A stretch of DNA of 64,000 nucleotides, taken from assembly GCF_000732535.1 (NCBI RefSeq), contig NZ_APNK01000011.1:1-64000 (forward strand). The letters run 5' to 3'. This DNA is from Salinisphaera hydrothermalis C41B8. GTDB taxonomy: Bacteria; Pseudomonadota; Gammaproteobacteria; Nevskiales; Salinisphaeraceae. Below the pieces are notes generated by a model that saw only the letters and a program-made list of their open reading frames with translations, ran no database searches and had not been told where the DNA came from. This document shows positions 63,010 through 64,000 of the stretch, piece after piece; position 1 is the first letter of the stretch; every line of letters starts with the position of its first letter. A program made the position numbers and the translations under genes.

Positions 63010-63867
63010 GTGACTGAAACCGATGCGTTGATGGCGCCACCGGATACCGCGAGCACGATGAACGCTGATCGGTTGCGCGAGTTCGTTTCAACTCATCGTC
63101 GTCTGTTTGTGTTGACGGGCGCGGGTATGAGTACCGATTCCGGTATTCCCGACTATCGGGATCGGGACGGCGGCTGGAAAGGGGCCAGCCCGATCCAGCA
63201 TCAGGCCTTCGTCACGCAATTGTCGAAACGGCGTCGCTACTGGGCGCGCAGCATGGCGGGCTGGCCTCCAGTCGCCCGGGCGCGCCCCAACTCGGGACAT
63301 CTCGCGCTGGCGCGGCTCGGGGCAGCGGGACAGCTGTCGCTGCTTGTGACGCAGAACGTGGACGGCCTGCACCAGGCGGCCGGCAGCCGCAACGTCGTGG
63401 ATCTGCATGGCCGGCTGGATCGCGTAATCTGCCTGGATTGCGGTACCCGCGTCTCGCGTCACCGAGTCCAGGAGATGTTGATTGCGGCTAACAGCGGCTG
63501 GCTGCACGACGCCGACGCGATGCGGCCGGACGGCGATATCGAGCTCGGCGATGTCGACTACGATGCCTTTAATGTGCCGGACTGTCCGGCCTGCGGCGGC
63601 ATACTCAAACCCGACGTGGTCTTCTTCGGCGGCGCCGTGCCCAAATCGCGGGTCGAGCGGGCCTGGGCCGGGCTCGCCCGTGCGGATGCGGTGCTGGTCT
63701 CCGGGTCTTCGTTGATGGTGTGGTCCGGTTTTCGCTTCGTTCGCGAAGCGGCGCGAAGCGGGCTCCCGATCATGGCAATCAACCACGGGCGTACCCGAGC
63801 CGACGACTTGCTCACGCATAAGATCGACGGCGATTGCGGCACGTTGCTCGATCAGGCGATTGATTAG
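63010..63867 (+). CDS. NAD-dependent protein deacylase of the Sir2 family
   Basis: This 285-residue protein contains LTGAGMSTDSGIPDYRDRDG (NAD loop), VTQNVDGLHQAAG, and the catalytic His in VVDLHGRLD. Four zinc cysteines are in ICLDCG and PDCPACGG. GSSLMVWSGFRFVREA and INHGRTRADDLLTHK close the NAD fold. It starts with GTG (63010). It removes acyl groups from lysines using NAD+. It resembles class II sirtuins (SIRT4-like). Confidence 0.94.
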   Translation: MTETDALMAPPDTASTMNADRLREFVSTHRRLFVLTGAGMSTDSGIPDYRDRDGGWKGASPIQHQAFVTQLSKRRRYWARSMAGWPPVARARPNSGHLALARLGAAGQLSLLVTQNVDGLHQAAGSRNVVDLHGRLDRVICLDCGTRVSRHRVQEMLIAANSGWLHDADAMRPDGDIELGDVDYDAFNVPDCPACGGILKPDVVFFGGAVPKSRVERAWAGLARADAVLVSGSSLMVWSGFRFVREAARSGLPIMAINHGRTRADDLLTHKIDGDCGTLLDQAID

Positions 63868-64000
63868 AGGTCGTCGGCTTTAGAGCCTACTGGAATGGGC
63901 TTTTAATACATCCCGCTGCGCCGTTTCGTGCTTTCTTGAGGTAATGCGGCCGTGTTTGCCCCAACCGATGAGCTAGGAATCGTTCGCTACCGCATTCGTT
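63868..64000. other. Window end, no complete gene
   Basis: After the sirtuin stop there is an imperfect stem, AGAGCCTA...TGGGCTTTT (63882-63904), which could be a weak terminator. No start of another gene could be supported before the edge. Confidence 0.4.

Overview
The window is high-GC, densely coded chromosomal DNA from a gammaproteobacterium. The strongest taxonomic clue is the gene order ygfB-pepP-ubiH-ubiI-gcvTH-gcvP at 45.0-54.7 kb. It is supported by yqgE-ruvX-pyrR-pyrB, lgt-thyA-folA and pilT-pilU, all typical gammaproteobacterial neighbourhoods. Many proteins are acidic, which would fit a halophile (a Salinisphaera-like lineage is a guess, not shown by the sequence).

Region 1 (1-13.6 kb) is a complete type I-F CRISPR-Cas locus. 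Two long arrays share one 28-bp repeat: array 1 runs off the left edge (30 repeats visible) and array 2 has 32 repeats. Both are read on the minus strand from homologous leaders and flank cas1, cas2-3 and csy1-csy2-csy3-cas6f. Between cas2-3 and csy1, in the opposite orientation, lies an island holding a two-repeat degenerate mini-CRISPR followed by a RelE/ParE-type toxin-antitoxin pair. The guide of the mini-array matches a CC-flanked site overlapping the predicted csy promoter, and the mismatches fall on guide positions 6, 12 and 18, the bases that Cascade flips out. This reads as a Cas-regulating RNA (CreR/CreA type) that represses cas expression without cleavage. It is the most interesting system in the window.

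Region 2 (13.6-23.9 kb) holds an ABC exporter, a 29-G homopolymer, a periplasmic Moco oxidoreductase with a membrane cytochrome b, molybdate/tungstate uptake (binding protein plus a permease-ATPase fusion), and two fused Moco-biosynthesis genes (MoaC-MoaB and MoaD-MoaE). Molybdenum import, cofactor synthesis and a cofactor user are therefore adjacent. An MFS exporter follows.

Region 3 (24.1-42.7 kb) is mostly core metabolism: rpiA, yggS, three consecutive PilT/PilU-type retraction ATPases, a rimB-rimK-AspA-like cluster, pyrB-pyrR-ruvX-yqgE, membrane glucose dehydrogenase, gshB, rsmE, argA and argE. A YefM/YoeB toxin-antitoxin pair with a 40-bp palindromic operator sits among three copies of an unusual ~180-bp dispersed repeat.

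Region 4 (42.8-64 kb) starts with a secreted metalloprotease-like protein bearing a Cys-containing C-terminal sorting tag, next to a CPBP intramembrane protease that is its likely sorting enzyme. The ygfB-pepP-ubiH-ubiI run follows, then a tandem glycine riboswitch and the glycine cleavage operon, which contains an embedded thiol peroxidase. After that come a PfkB kinase, a GNAT, lgt, thyA, a REC-GGDEF-EAL protein, a PAS-type histidine kinase, folA, an acyl-CoA-binding protein, a MITE-like inverted-repeat element and a sirtuin. No tRNA or rRNA gene was recognised.
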